From the NCBI RefSeq assembly GCF_035818675.1, contig NZ_JAYKZZ010000004.1, positions 338,590 to 402,589 on the forward strand: a stretch of 64,000 bases of DNA, in the 5' to 3' direction. The notes beneath the pieces were generated by a model. It was given only the letters and a program-made list of their open reading frames with translations. It did not search any database and had not been told where the DNA came from. The stretch comes from Parapedobacter flavus (GTDB taxonomy: Bacteria; Bacteroidota; Bacteroidia; Sphingobacteriales; Sphingobacteriaceae). Position numbers and translations under genes: made by a program. Shown here piece by piece: positions 17,595-26,682 of the stretch. How positions within the stretch are numbered: position 1 is the first letter of the stretch; each line of letters begins with the position of its first letter.

Positions 17595-20500
17595 ATGAAG
17601 AGAATCCATAAGAAACTAATCGTTTTGGCTACGTTACTGACGGGCTTACTGAATGGGGCATTTGCCCAGGAGGTGCTCAGCGGGCGGGTGTATGCCGAAG
17701 GCATGAATGCGCCACTACCCGATGTTTCGGTGACCTTGGTGAATGCCAACAACCTGATACTTAGGGGAGGGAAAACCAATAGTACAGGTATATTTGAAAT
17801 TAAACGTCATCCCGATGCCGTTAAAATCCGGTTTTCGAATGTCGGCTATCAACCGAAAGAGTTTCGCTTGCAGGCGGGAGAAAACCAGGCTTTTGAAGTG
17901 GTATTGGTGTCGGATAATCAACAGTTAGATGAGGTGGAGGTCGTCGGGCAACGTGATGCATCGGCCGATCTGGGCTTCCTCACCATCGACCGAAGGGAGC
18001 TGTCAAGTGCCGTCGCCTCGGTCGACCTGACCGGCGTGGAGAATATGCCGGTAGCGTCGGTAGACCAATTGTTGCAGGGAATGGCGCCCGGATTGCAGGT
18101 TGTGGCTGCAAGTGGCGACCCGGGTGCAGCTGCATCAATCCGTATCCGGGGGATTTCGAGCCTGTCGGGCGTCAATGATCCGCTCTGGATTGTGGACGGC
18201 TCCGAGGTAATTGGCAGCAACTATCAGGTGGAAAGCATTTCCGATTTCGGGTTCAGCCCCATCGGTGATCTCGACCCATCGGATATTGAATCCATCGACA
18301 TCCTCAAAGATGCATCAGCTACTGCGCTCTATGGATCTCGCGGGGCCAATGGGGTAATCGTCATCAGGACAAAGCGGGGTAAACGGGGGAAGCCGCGGTT
18401 TACCTTCAACTCGCGGTTTACCATGACGGAAGTGCCAGGGACAATCCCCATGCTGTCGGGAGATGAGCAACGGATTTACTATTTGGAACGTTGGACAGGC
18501 GGAGCCGATGATGGCACGGCACACCCGCAGCTCCGAGGCGACCTGACCCGCGACGACGCCTGGATGTTTAACAACAATACGGATTGGGTGAAGGCCATCA
18601 ACCGTAAGGGAGCATACCAACAGTATAATACCTCGCTAAGCGGCGGGGGGGAACGGATCAACTATTATTGGGGCTTGGGTTATACGAACCAGTACGGTAC
18701 CACGAAGGGTACGGGATACGATCGGTTTAACACGCGTTTCAATCTTAACTACACCGTCTCTGACAAATTAAGGGTATCTGCCGACCTAACCTATACGAAT
18801 TCCCTCACCGATAAGCGAGGGCAGAATCATCCGCTGAGCAATGGATCGCAGTCGATCAATCCCATTTTGTTCGCGCGAGAAACCCCCGCATACTTCCCGA
18901 TTTATTCGCGTAACGGGTTGAATTATTTTATGGACCGGAATGCGGGCGTATCCAGCCATTCCCGGTACAATCCCTTGGCTGTTATTGATTATTCGACTTA
19001 CCTGAGTCGGGCAAACCGCTTTATGGCGTCTACGGCCGTTGATTACAAGATACTTGACAACCTGGAGTTCCGAACCCAGCTCGCAGCGGATTTCCGGGAG
19101 TCTGCCGATGAGTATTTCCTCCCGGGTTATGCAACCGATGCGCTGCCGGGTGAGGTCTTATACAACGCTGGCAGGCAAACCGAAGGCTACCAGCTGATGA
19201 TTAATAATAACAACCGGGTGGTCTGGTCGGCCATTCAGCAGGAGAAGCACCGGCTGACGTTCACCGGCGTGCTTAACTTCAATTTAGACCGCGACAATTC
19301 GATGGCGGTGTCTTATTTCAACGGCGGATCGCCGCAGCTCAGGGCATCGGATGCCTCGGCTGTGATTACCGGAGCGACCGGCTCTTACGCTACCCGGAAA
19401 TACCTTGGGATGTTTATACAAGGGCATTATGCATTGCTGGATAGGTATTTCCTCACCGTAACAGGTAAAACCGAAGGGGATTCAAGGTATGGCAACGATA
19501 ATCCGTATTCTGTTTTTCCGGCAATCGGCGGCGCGTGGGAGATGACCAACGAGTCATTTATGGAAGGGGCGGACTGGGCCAACGCCATCAAACCCCGCTT
19601 TGCATTCGGCATTACGGGTAACCTGCCCAACGTCTTGAACCTGTATGACATTGCCTACGGCTCTCATATCGGGTATATGGGAGAAAACTATATTACCCCG
19701 TCTAAGTTTGCCAATGACAACATCCGCGAAGAACGCACCACGGAATACAATCTAGGGCTGGACTGGAGCTTGTTTGACGACCGCCTATCGGGGCAGTTGG
19801 ATTTTTATTCCCGCACAACCAATGATTTGCTCTTGCAGGAACGGCTGTCGACCACCCTGGGGTATGAAACGCAATATACCAACTTCGGAACGGTGCGTAA
19901 TAGCGGATGGGAATTGGGGATAACAGCGGTGCTGCTCAAAGGCAGCGATACACGGGTCCGCTGGAAGTCTTTTTTCAACATTGCCACCAACCGTAACGAG
20001 TTGTTGCACCTGCCGGACCAATTTAATGAAGAAGCTTTTTCGGCGACACGAAACGGCTTTACGTCGAAACTTCAGGAAGGCGATGTCATTGGAGGTTTTT
20101 ACGCCTATCGCGCCTTGGGTGTGTTTCCGACGGATGAAGCAGCGATTCTGCGCGGACCGGATGGAGACATCATCTATGAAGCCGATGGAATCATGCCAAA
20201 ATACTTGCGCTACGGCTCGAATACCGGGCATCGGTTCAAGGGCGGAGATATGATCTTTGATGATGTCAACGGAGATGGCATTATCAATGAGCTCGACCGT
20301 GTCCAGATTGGTGATGCCAATCCGCTGTTTTTTGGTGGCTGGAACAATACGATGAATTACCGGAAATGGGTGCTCACCGTCAATTTCCAATACCAATATG
20401 GCAACGACGTGATCAACGGCACCCGCATACAAATGGAACAGATGGCTTACTCGCATAACCAATCGCGATCCATCATGGGGCGCTGGCGCAGGCAGGGCGA

Positions 20501-20822
20501 TATTGCCGACATTCCACGTGCGCAACCGGACGGGGCCTGGAACCGGGTGGCGTCTTCACGCTGGGTGGAGGATGGCTCGTATCTGCGCCTTAAAACGGTT
20601 TCCCTCACCTATAATGCGGGTAGGGAATTTACTAGTCGCTTAGGATTGGGGATCCGGCAGCTCAGTGTTTTTGCCACAGGGTACAACCTGTATACGTGGA
20701 CGGACTATGTGGGATTAGACCCCGAGGTGCCCATCACGGGTAGCGTCTTTCTGTTTGGTGTGGACAACGCGACCACCGCTCCAGCGAGACAATATACATT
20801 AGGGCTGCGGGCAACATTTTAA
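17595..20822 (+). CDS. susC: SusC/RagA-type TonB-dependent outer-membrane transporter
   Basis: 1,075 residues with signal peptide (1-24, GAFAQ). Domain order is typical: CarboxypepD_reg-like beta-sandwich at about 27-108, TonB-box-like DEVEVVG near 113-119, plug about 130-245 including IRIRGISSLSGVNDPLWIVDG and ILKDASATALYGSRGANGVIVIRT, and a 22-strand barrel to the C-terminal aromatic residue (LGLRATF). It imports oligosaccharide released by the surface sialidases and sulfatases, energised by TonB. The paired susD starts 17 bp downstream. Length and completeness are normal for the family. Confidence 0.95.
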   Translation: MKRIHKKLIVLATLLTGLLNGAFAQEVLSGRVYAEGMNAPLPDVSVTLVNANNLILRGGKTNSTGIFEIKRHPDAVKIRFSNVGYQPKEFRLQAGENQAFEVVLVSDNQQLDEVEVVGQRDASADLGFLTIDRRELSSAVASVDLTGVENMPVASVDQLLQGMAPGLQVVAASGDPGAAASIRIRGISSLSGVNDPLWIVDGSEVIGSNYQVESISDFGFSPIGDLDPSDIESIDILKDASATALYGSRGANGVIVIRTKRGKRGKPRFTFNSRFTMTEVPGTIPMLSGDEQRIYYLERWTGGADDGTAHPQLRGDLTRDDAWMFNNNTDWVKAINRKGAYQQYNTSLSGGGERINYYWGLGYTNQYGTTKGTGYDRFNTRFNLNYTVSDKLRVSADLTYTNSLTDKRGQNHPLSNGSQSINPILFARETPAYFPIYSRNGLNYFMDRNAGVSSHSRYNPLAVIDYSTYLSRANRFMASTAVDYKILDNLEFRTQLAADFRESADEYFLPGYATDALPGEVLYNAGRQTEGYQLMINNNNRVVWSAIQQEKHRLTFTGVLNFNLDRDNSMAVSYFNGGSPQLRASDASAVITGATGSYATRKYLGMFIQGHYALLDRYFLTVTGKTEGDSRYGNDNPYSVFPAIGGAWEMTNESFMEGADWANAIKPRFAFGITGNLPNVLNLYDIAYGSHIGYMGENYITPSKFANDNIREERTTEYNLGLDWSLFDDRLSGQLDFYSRTTNDLLLQERLSTTLGYETQYTNFGTVRNSGWELGITAVLLKGSDTRVRWKSFFNIATNRNELLHLPDQFNEEAFSATRNGFTSKLQEGDVIGGFYAYRALGVFPTDEAAILRGPDGDIIYEADGIMPKYLRYGSNTGHRFKGGDMIFDDVNGDGIINELDRVQIGDANPLFFGGWNNTMNYRKWVLTVNFQYQYGNDVINGTRIQMEQMAYSHNQSRSIMGRWRRQGDIADIPRAQPDGAWNRVASSRWVEDGSYLRLKTVSLTYNAGREFTSRLGLGIRQLSVFATGYNLYTWTDYVGLDPEVPITGSVFLFGVDNATTAPARQYTLGLRATF

Positions 20823-20839
20823 CTGAAAGTACTTGAAAG

Positions 20840-22381
20840 ATGATGATATCGAATCTAAAATACAGCATACTCGGCCTATGCCTGATGTTCGCAGTTTCCT
20901 GCGATAGCATCCTGGAAGTGGATGTGCCCGACAACCTTGTGCACGATGAGTTCTGGCAAAACCGGGATCAGGTACACGCTTCATTGATGGGTATGTATTC
21001 CTCTATGCACAGCGCGTTGAACGCCTACCACGTGTGGGGAGATGTGCGCTCCAGCTTATATGCCCCCGGATCGGGCGATTCGTACACCGGTTCCTATGGG
21101 CAATTTATGCAGCATGATATTTACCCGAACAATGGGCTGCTCTCTTGGAGTTCGGTGTATCGGTCCATTGCCATCATCAATTCGTTTATCAAGAACGCAC
21201 CGGCTGCCGTAGACAATGACATCACCCTCCGTCCGGAAGAACTGCGCACCATGATGGGCGAAGCGTATGCGCTCCGCGCATTGAACTATTTCTACCTGGT
21301 GCGGGCATTTAAAGATGTGCCGATACTCGACGAACCTTACGAGTCCGATAATCAGCAGTTCGACTTAACGGTATCTCCCGAAGCTGAAGTGCTGGATTTT
21401 CTGGAAGCGGATTTGGAGCGTGCACTCCGCGATGCGCCAACGACTTTTGATGACGTCGCCCACCGTTATGGGCGGATCACGAAAAATGCAGTTAGGGCAT
21501 TGTGGGCCGACGTGAAACTGTGGCGAAACGACTATGAGGGATGTTTGGACCTTTGCCAGGAGCTGGATGCACAATATGCATCGTCATTGGTGGACCCGCT
21601 GTCTTGGTACACGATTTTCAACCCTGGCAATTCCCCCGAGAGTATCTTTGAGTACCAATACGGACAATTAGGGCCCGGCTCTCCGTTATATAATTGGTTT
21701 GCGTCTTTTTCAAGAGCCAATTCTAATGGAGAGAAGTACCTCGCCAATGCCACTAACGTGCAGCTCAACTCGCAGGAACTGTTGTACCCCCCTGTGCTGC
21801 CGGAGTATGAGACGTCGGATACGATCCGCTTAAAATCGTATGCCATGACTTCCAACGGAACAGTCTCCAATGGATTCGGCTCGGCGTTAGAGGTGTACAA
21901 ATTTTTAGGGGCGGCGCCTTACCAGCGTTCGTACCGTGCAGCGAATGACCGGACGGCAAACTATATTTTTTACCGATACCGCGATGTGTTGTTTATGAAG
22001 GCCGAAGCGTATGCCATGATGAATCAATATGCGGAGGCAGAACAGATGATCAACATCGTGCGCGAGCACTGCAATATTCCGCTCTTGACACCGGGGGAAA
22101 GTGGGGAGGGACCGGAGTTTATGGCCCGGCTGCTTATGGAACGGGAATTTGAACTCGGCTTCGAAGGCAAAGAATGGTTTGCCGCCGTGCGGATAGGCCG
22201 CAGACCGGGTTATGAAAATGTCCTGATTGAAAAAGCGGCAACAAACAATTCGCTGGGGAAGTCGTTTCAAGTCATCCGTGCGCGGTTGCTGGACCAAGAA
22301 AGCTGGTTCTTGCCGTACCACCGCACAGAGGTGGAAAATAACCCCCAGTTAGAACAGAAACCATTTTACCGGAATAAGTAA
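20840..22381 (+). CDS. susD: SusD/RagB-type surface glycan-binding lipoprotein
   Basis: 513 residues; lipoprotein signal with lipobox FAVSC (Cys21). SusD landmarks: DNLVHDEFWQNRDQVHASLMGMYSSM near residue 30, LRTMMGEAYALRALNYFYLVRAFKDVPIL near 135, IFYRYRDVLFMKAEAYAMMNQYAEAEQMINIVREHC near 375, and the C-terminal EREFELGFEGKEWFAAVRIG. It caps the SusC barrel encoded just upstream and captures glycan on the cell surface. It ends 11 bp before the second fasciclin gene. Confidence 0.95.
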   Translation: MMISNLKYSILGLCLMFAVSCDSILEVDVPDNLVHDEFWQNRDQVHASLMGMYSSMHSALNAYHVWGDVRSSLYAPGSGDSYTGSYGQFMQHDIYPNNGLLSWSSVYRSIAIINSFIKNAPAAVDNDITLRPEELRTMMGEAYALRALNYFYLVRAFKDVPILDEPYESDNQQFDLTVSPEAEVLDFLEADLERALRDAPTTFDDVAHRYGRITKNAVRALWADVKLWRNDYEGCLDLCQELDAQYASSLVDPLSWYTIFNPGNSPESIFEYQYGQLGPGSPLYNWFASFSRANSNGEKYLANATNVQLNSQELLYPPVLPEYETSDTIRLKSYAMTSNGTVSNGFGSALEVYKFLGAAPYQRSYRAANDRTANYIFYRYRDVLFMKAEAYAMMNQYAEAEQMINIVREHCNIPLLTPGESGEGPEFMARLLMEREFELGFEGKEWFAAVRIGRRPGYENVLIEKAATNNSLGKSFQVIRARLLDQESWFLPYHRTEVENNPQLEQKPFYRNK

Positions 22382-22392
22382 AGATGCTGACC

Positions 22393-23832
22393 ATGAAACG
22401 TATAAACTTATTTTTTTGGCTCGTGGGCGTAATGATAGGTCTGCAAGGGTGCGAAAAGGAACTGTCGGGCGCACGGTATGACAGTACCGATGAACTCCAG
22501 TTGATGGATTACATCGATAGCCGCGACGATCTATCCATTTATCGGGAATTGGTCGATTACATCGGCCAACGCAACCTGCTGAAAACGGCTGGTACTTATA
22601 CAGCCTTTGTGCCCAACGACGAAGCTTTCCAGCGGCTATTCGTTAACCTATCGGAGGATGGCACAACCATCAATGGTATCGCTGATGCATCGCCTGAGTT
22701 CTGGATGGATTATTTTAGGTATCACTTGTTGGATCTGAAGGTTAACACCAACGAATTCGTCCACGGACCATTGCCTTATTCAACGGCGTACCGTGAAAAA
22801 TACATCCTGGCCGACATTAGCGACTCGTACGCAGCTATTCGTCTGAATAATGCCGCCACGATTGTCGAATACAACATCGAGATGGCGAATGGGTACCTCA
22901 ACGTGATTGACGATGTGCTGAGCCCGCCTACGAAAAGCATCTACGATGCGCTCGAAGCCTCGGGGAAATACGATATCATGTTGGGGTTGCTGGAAGAACA
23001 CGGCTACGGCAACTATTTGCGCGACAGCACAATAACTCTGTTCATTGAAAGCGATGACGCCCTGCAGCGCAGTGATTTTTCATTGGAAGCTATTGATAAC
23101 GTCGACGATTGGTTGAAATACCACATCGTTCCCGACTCGGGTTATTTTCTCAATTTGCTGACTGCCCAACGGTTTTATTCCCTATATCCCAATGAATCAC
23201 TGAATTTTCACGATGACGGCATGGGGCAATATTATGTCAACGACACCTTCCCCTTTAATCAATCGCGTGAGTTCGGAATCGATAAGATCAGCGCTAATGG
23301 CGTTTACCATACGCTGGACACGTTATTGGAAATTGTGGAATCCCGCCCAACGACGATCCGATTCAACCTCTATCCGCCGGGTAGCCCGTTTGGTGCACAG
23401 AATGTCTTTGCGCAGGCTCCCGCGCGCATCCTTCTGAATACGGGAACGCGGAGTTATCACCAGAACCGGGAGTTTCGCATTACGCAGTTTGACGCCACAC
23501 AGGTGGGCGATCACTTTTGGATGACGATTCCAGATGTGCCCATGGGTCAATACCGGATCCGGGTTATGCATCGAGGTGGTGGTACCCGTGGACGATACCT
23601 TACCATTTACAATGATCAGATTGTGAGAGAAAACATTGTGATGAGTAAGGCAGATGGCACATTCGAAGAATGGGATTACCTGGTGTACAACTACGGTGGC
23701 GACATCGATGTCGCAGAGCGGGGAGACGTGACGCTGTATTTTGCGTTTGCCGGGTTTGGTTCCAACTCGAATCCCAATTATTGCTGTGACCTGTTGATGG
23801 ACATGGTGGAACTGATACCGATAACTGATTGA
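22393..23832 (+). CDS. Fasciclin (FAS1) domain lipoprotein with C-terminal beta-sandwich
   Basis: About 479 residues from the ATG at 22393, giving a lipoprotein leader with lipobox GLQGC; an ATG at 22384 adds 3 residues. FAS1 domain 1 covers about 35-160 (LVDYIGQRNLLKTAGTYTAFVPNDEAFQRLF, NGYLNVIDDVLSPP). FAS1 domain 2 covers about 165-290 (GLLEEHGYGNYLRDSTITLFIESDDAL, ANGVYHTLDTLL). The last ~175 residues form a different beta-rich domain (FWMTIPDVPMGQYRIRVMHRGGG, DVTLYFAFAGFG) that may bind carbohydrate. It separates SusD-1 from SusC-2 and is the counterpart of the fasciclin gene at 15636. Confidence 0.83.
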   Translation: MKRINLFFWLVGVMIGLQGCEKELSGARYDSTDELQLMDYIDSRDDLSIYRELVDYIGQRNLLKTAGTYTAFVPNDEAFQRLFVNLSEDGTTINGIADASPEFWMDYFRYHLLDLKVNTNEFVHGPLPYSTAYREKYILADISDSYAAIRLNNAATIVEYNIEMANGYLNVIDDVLSPPTKSIYDALEASGKYDIMLGLLEEHGYGNYLRDSTITLFIESDDALQRSDFSLEAIDNVDDWLKYHIVPDSGYFLNLLTAQRFYSLYPNESLNFHDDGMGQYYVNDTFPFNQSREFGIDKISANGVYHTLDTLLEIVESRPTTIRFNLYPPGSPFGAQNVFAQAPARILLNTGTRSYHQNREFRITQFDATQVGDHFWMTIPDVPMGQYRIRVMHRGGGTRGRYLTIYNDQIVRENIVMSKADGTFEEWDYLVYNYGGDIDVAERGDVTLYFAFAGFGSNSNPNYCCDLLMDMVELIPITD

Positions 23833-23850
23833 AGAACCTAATACATAGAA

Positions 23851-26655
23851 ATGGTAATGAACGGTTTATATAGGATTTTTGGGATTGGACTTGTAACGTT
23901 GGCGAATGCTGCGGTGTGGCCAGTGTATGGCCAGGCGGAACCGGATACGCTGGCTACGAAAAGTCGCGCTGACAGTGCATTCTCAGCGGTCACACACGTA
24001 CGTATCCCGGCGCAGGCCGATGCGATTTCTTTCGCTGAGGTCCTGCCGGGCAATGCGAAGATACACGTTACAGAATCCGGTGTCACGGGGGCTGCACCCC
24101 AGTTGATGATCCGCGGGATGCATAGTATTCATTTAAATGTGACGCCACAGGTATTCGTAGATGGTGTCCCCGTGCGGTACAATCGCGCCCTGCCATCATT
24201 TTTATCGACTTTTGAGCCGACACGCTTCAGTTTTATCAATCCGCATGATATCGGTGAGATTTACATTGCCAATGGCGGCATGGAGTTGGCTGAAATTGGT
24301 GGAAGAGGTGCGAACGGGGCAGTCTACATCACCACGGAACGGGGCGAATTCGGGGGAACCCAGATTGATTTCACCGCCAATTACGGCATTTCCCCGGCAC
24401 GATACCAGATAAGCCGCATGGGAGCCGATGATTTTAAACGGTATTTATGGGCTTATATGGCCGAAAATGGTACCAGCGAACGCGAACTGGCAGACAATCC
24501 CTTGTTTGATACCGTATTACCCCAGTATAGCTACCATACCGACTGGATGGATATGATTACACGGACGGCTGCTTTTAACGATTACCACCTCAAGTTAAAA
24601 GGCGGTGATGGGGATGCTAACTATTTGTTTAGTTTGGGGTATGCGGATAAGGAAGGGACGCTTATCGGTTCGGATATGCACCGGATTGGAATGCGGTTTA
24701 ACTTGGATTATCAGCTTTCTCAGAAATTTAAGATAACCAATAACTTAGCTTATGCCAACACATCGGTCAATTACCTCGAACAGGGAAGTAATTGGGAGGT
24801 ACATCCGGTGTACGTGGCTGCAACAAAAGCCCCGTTCATGGGGCGATATGCCTATAATGAGGAAAACCAGTTGACCAACCTGCTGGCCGATGTGGATGTA
24901 CTAGGGAAAAGCAACCCCTGGGCATTGGTCAATAACATGAGTAATGACAACGAAGAGAACCGCGTAGACGGTTCGATCAGTGCCACTTGGCAGGCTAGTG
25001 AGCAGACGTCGCTGACGTCGGTGATGGCGGTGAATTATTTCAACCTGAAAGAAAAACAATATCGACCAGCCCTGGGTATTGTGAGCGACCGCAACCGTGT
25101 GCGCCAGAATGCGCAGCGCTCATCCAGTGAATTTACGCTATTATGGAACACCCACGTGGATCACGAAGGGCGCTTAGCTGATTGGGCCCGATACCATGGC
25201 CGGGTGGGGGCTTGGATAGAACGTTTTGAGGAAAAGGCCGTTTATGGGCGGAAGATCAATGCTGGTACGGATGACTATGAAACGCTGGAACAGGGTACTG
25301 TTGATAGCGCTTCGAATACGAAATTCCTATCCAATCTCATGCGGTTTTACGCGGGTGGGGATATCCGGATATTAGACCGGGCCACGGTGGCTGCAAACCT
25401 CAGCGTGGAGGGTACTTCCAATTTTGGCGGCCGTGGACGGTGGAACGTGTATCCCGGCGTTGAAGCAACCGTCGATGTGCTGAAACCCGGTGAGGCAAAC
25501 CAGTTGCGTCTACGTGCGTCATGGGGGATGAGCGGAAATCACGACGTGAGGGGGTTTTATCACCACAATTTGTACTACCCCGTCGGCTATTTCGGATACG
25601 GGGGGACGTATTTCGGAAATGTGGGTAATATGGATATAAGGCCCGAAATAACAAACACAGTAGACGGTGGTCTGATGGCAAACCTATTCGATAACCGGGC
25701 GGCAATTGATGTGGGTTATTACTACAAACGGACACATGATCTCATTACTTCCAAAGCGCTCCCCATCGAAATCGGGCTGGGACCGCAGTTTGAGAACCGG
25801 GGTGTCATGTATTCACATGGTTTGGAACTGGCGGTGAATGCACAGCTTCTCCCATCTGCCAATAGGTTTTCCTTATCAGTGTTCGGAAATTTGGCTACGC
25901 TGAATTCGCATGTGGAATCGCTCGGTAACGGGAATGTAATCAAAACCCTAGACGGTGTCCATGGTATGGTACAGACCGGCGGACGGATGGGGAGCTTTTA
26001 TGGCTATCGCTTACTAGGTGTGTTTGGAACAGCGGATGCGGTTGATTTGAATAAAGCAGATGGGACCCCCTACATGCCGGGAGACTATATCATTGATGAT
26101 CTAAATGAGGATGGTTTAATCAACGACCTAGACCGGCAGGTGATAGGGTCGGCCTTGCCCACGGTCTTCGGCGGTTTCGGTACAACGGTGGGATGGGATC
26201 GGTGGTCGTTAGGCGCGCAGTTTGCGTACGCTTATGGACAAGATATTTATAACCGTTTCAACCAGCGCATGCACCTGATGAGTGATTATTCCAATCAATC
26301 GCCCGGTGTGGCCGATCGCTGGAGGTCGCCCGAAGAACAAGGCAGCGGTTTCAGCCGGGGAATTTTGGGAGACCCTTCTTTCAACGGTGCTGCTACCGAT
26401 AAATGGATAGAAGACGGTGGTTACATGCGGCTGAAATACGTGACGCTCAGCTACCAGCTGGATACGGAGTACGTGTTGCGGTTTTTACGCGGTGTGCAGG
26501 TATTTGTTACCGGCGAGAATTTGTGGACAAGGACCAACTACAGTGGTATGGATCCGGAAGTCGTATCCTACAGCGACCCATTGATGCGGGGTATCGATTT
26601 CGGTGCGTCACCCTTACCCAGAACGTTTTTAATGGGTGTTAAGATTTCACTCTGA
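23851..26655 (+). CDS. susC: Short SusC-type TonB-dependent transporter lacking the N-terminal CarboxypepD_reg domain
   Basis: 934 residues, about 140 fewer than the first SusC. After the signal peptide (about 1-28, PVYGQ) there is no carboxypeptidase-regulatory-like beta-sandwich and no obvious DEVVVVG-type TonB box. The plug begins almost at once (LMIRGMHSIHLNVTPQVFVDGVPVRYN; GEIYIANGGMELAEIGGRGANGAVYITTERG). The C-terminal barrel is normal (FVTGENLWTRTNYSGMDPEV, ending FLMGVKISL). Such short SusC-like proteins occur beside fasciclin lipoproteins in Bacteroidetes loci. It is paired with the SusD gene starting 27 bp downstream. Confidence 0.9.
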   Translation: MVMNGLYRIFGIGLVTLANAAVWPVYGQAEPDTLATKSRADSAFSAVTHVRIPAQADAISFAEVLPGNAKIHVTESGVTGAAPQLMIRGMHSIHLNVTPQVFVDGVPVRYNRALPSFLSTFEPTRFSFINPHDIGEIYIANGGMELAEIGGRGANGAVYITTERGEFGGTQIDFTANYGISPARYQISRMGADDFKRYLWAYMAENGTSERELADNPLFDTVLPQYSYHTDWMDMITRTAAFNDYHLKLKGGDGDANYLFSLGYADKEGTLIGSDMHRIGMRFNLDYQLSQKFKITNNLAYANTSVNYLEQGSNWEVHPVYVAATKAPFMGRYAYNEENQLTNLLADVDVLGKSNPWALVNNMSNDNEENRVDGSISATWQASEQTSLTSVMAVNYFNLKEKQYRPALGIVSDRNRVRQNAQRSSSEFTLLWNTHVDHEGRLADWARYHGRVGAWIERFEEKAVYGRKINAGTDDYETLEQGTVDSASNTKFLSNLMRFYAGGDIRILDRATVAANLSVEGTSNFGGRGRWNVYPGVEATVDVLKPGEANQLRLRASWGMSGNHDVRGFYHHNLYYPVGYFGYGGTYFGNVGNMDIRPEITNTVDGGLMANLFDNRAAIDVGYYYKRTHDLITSKALPIEIGLGPQFENRGVMYSHGLELAVNAQLLPSANRFSLSVFGNLATLNSHVESLGNGNVIKTLDGVHGMVQTGGRMGSFYGYRLLGVFGTADAVDLNKADGTPYMPGDYIIDDLNEDGLINDLDRQVIGSALPTVFGGFGTTVGWDRWSLGAQFAYAYGQDIYNRFNQRMHLMSDYSNQSPGVADRWRSPEEQGSGFSRGILGDPSFNGAATDKWIEDGGYMRLKYVTLSYQLDTEYVLRFLRGVQVFVTGENLWTRTNYSGMDPEVVSYSDPLMRGIDFGASPLPRTFLMGVKISL

Positions 26656-26682
26656 TTTTACAGCAAAAAGAGTATGATAACC

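Noticed and set aside
19785..20525. 246-codon minus-strand frame inside SusC-1
   Set aside because: Lies wholly opposite the SusC barrel and has no signature of its own.
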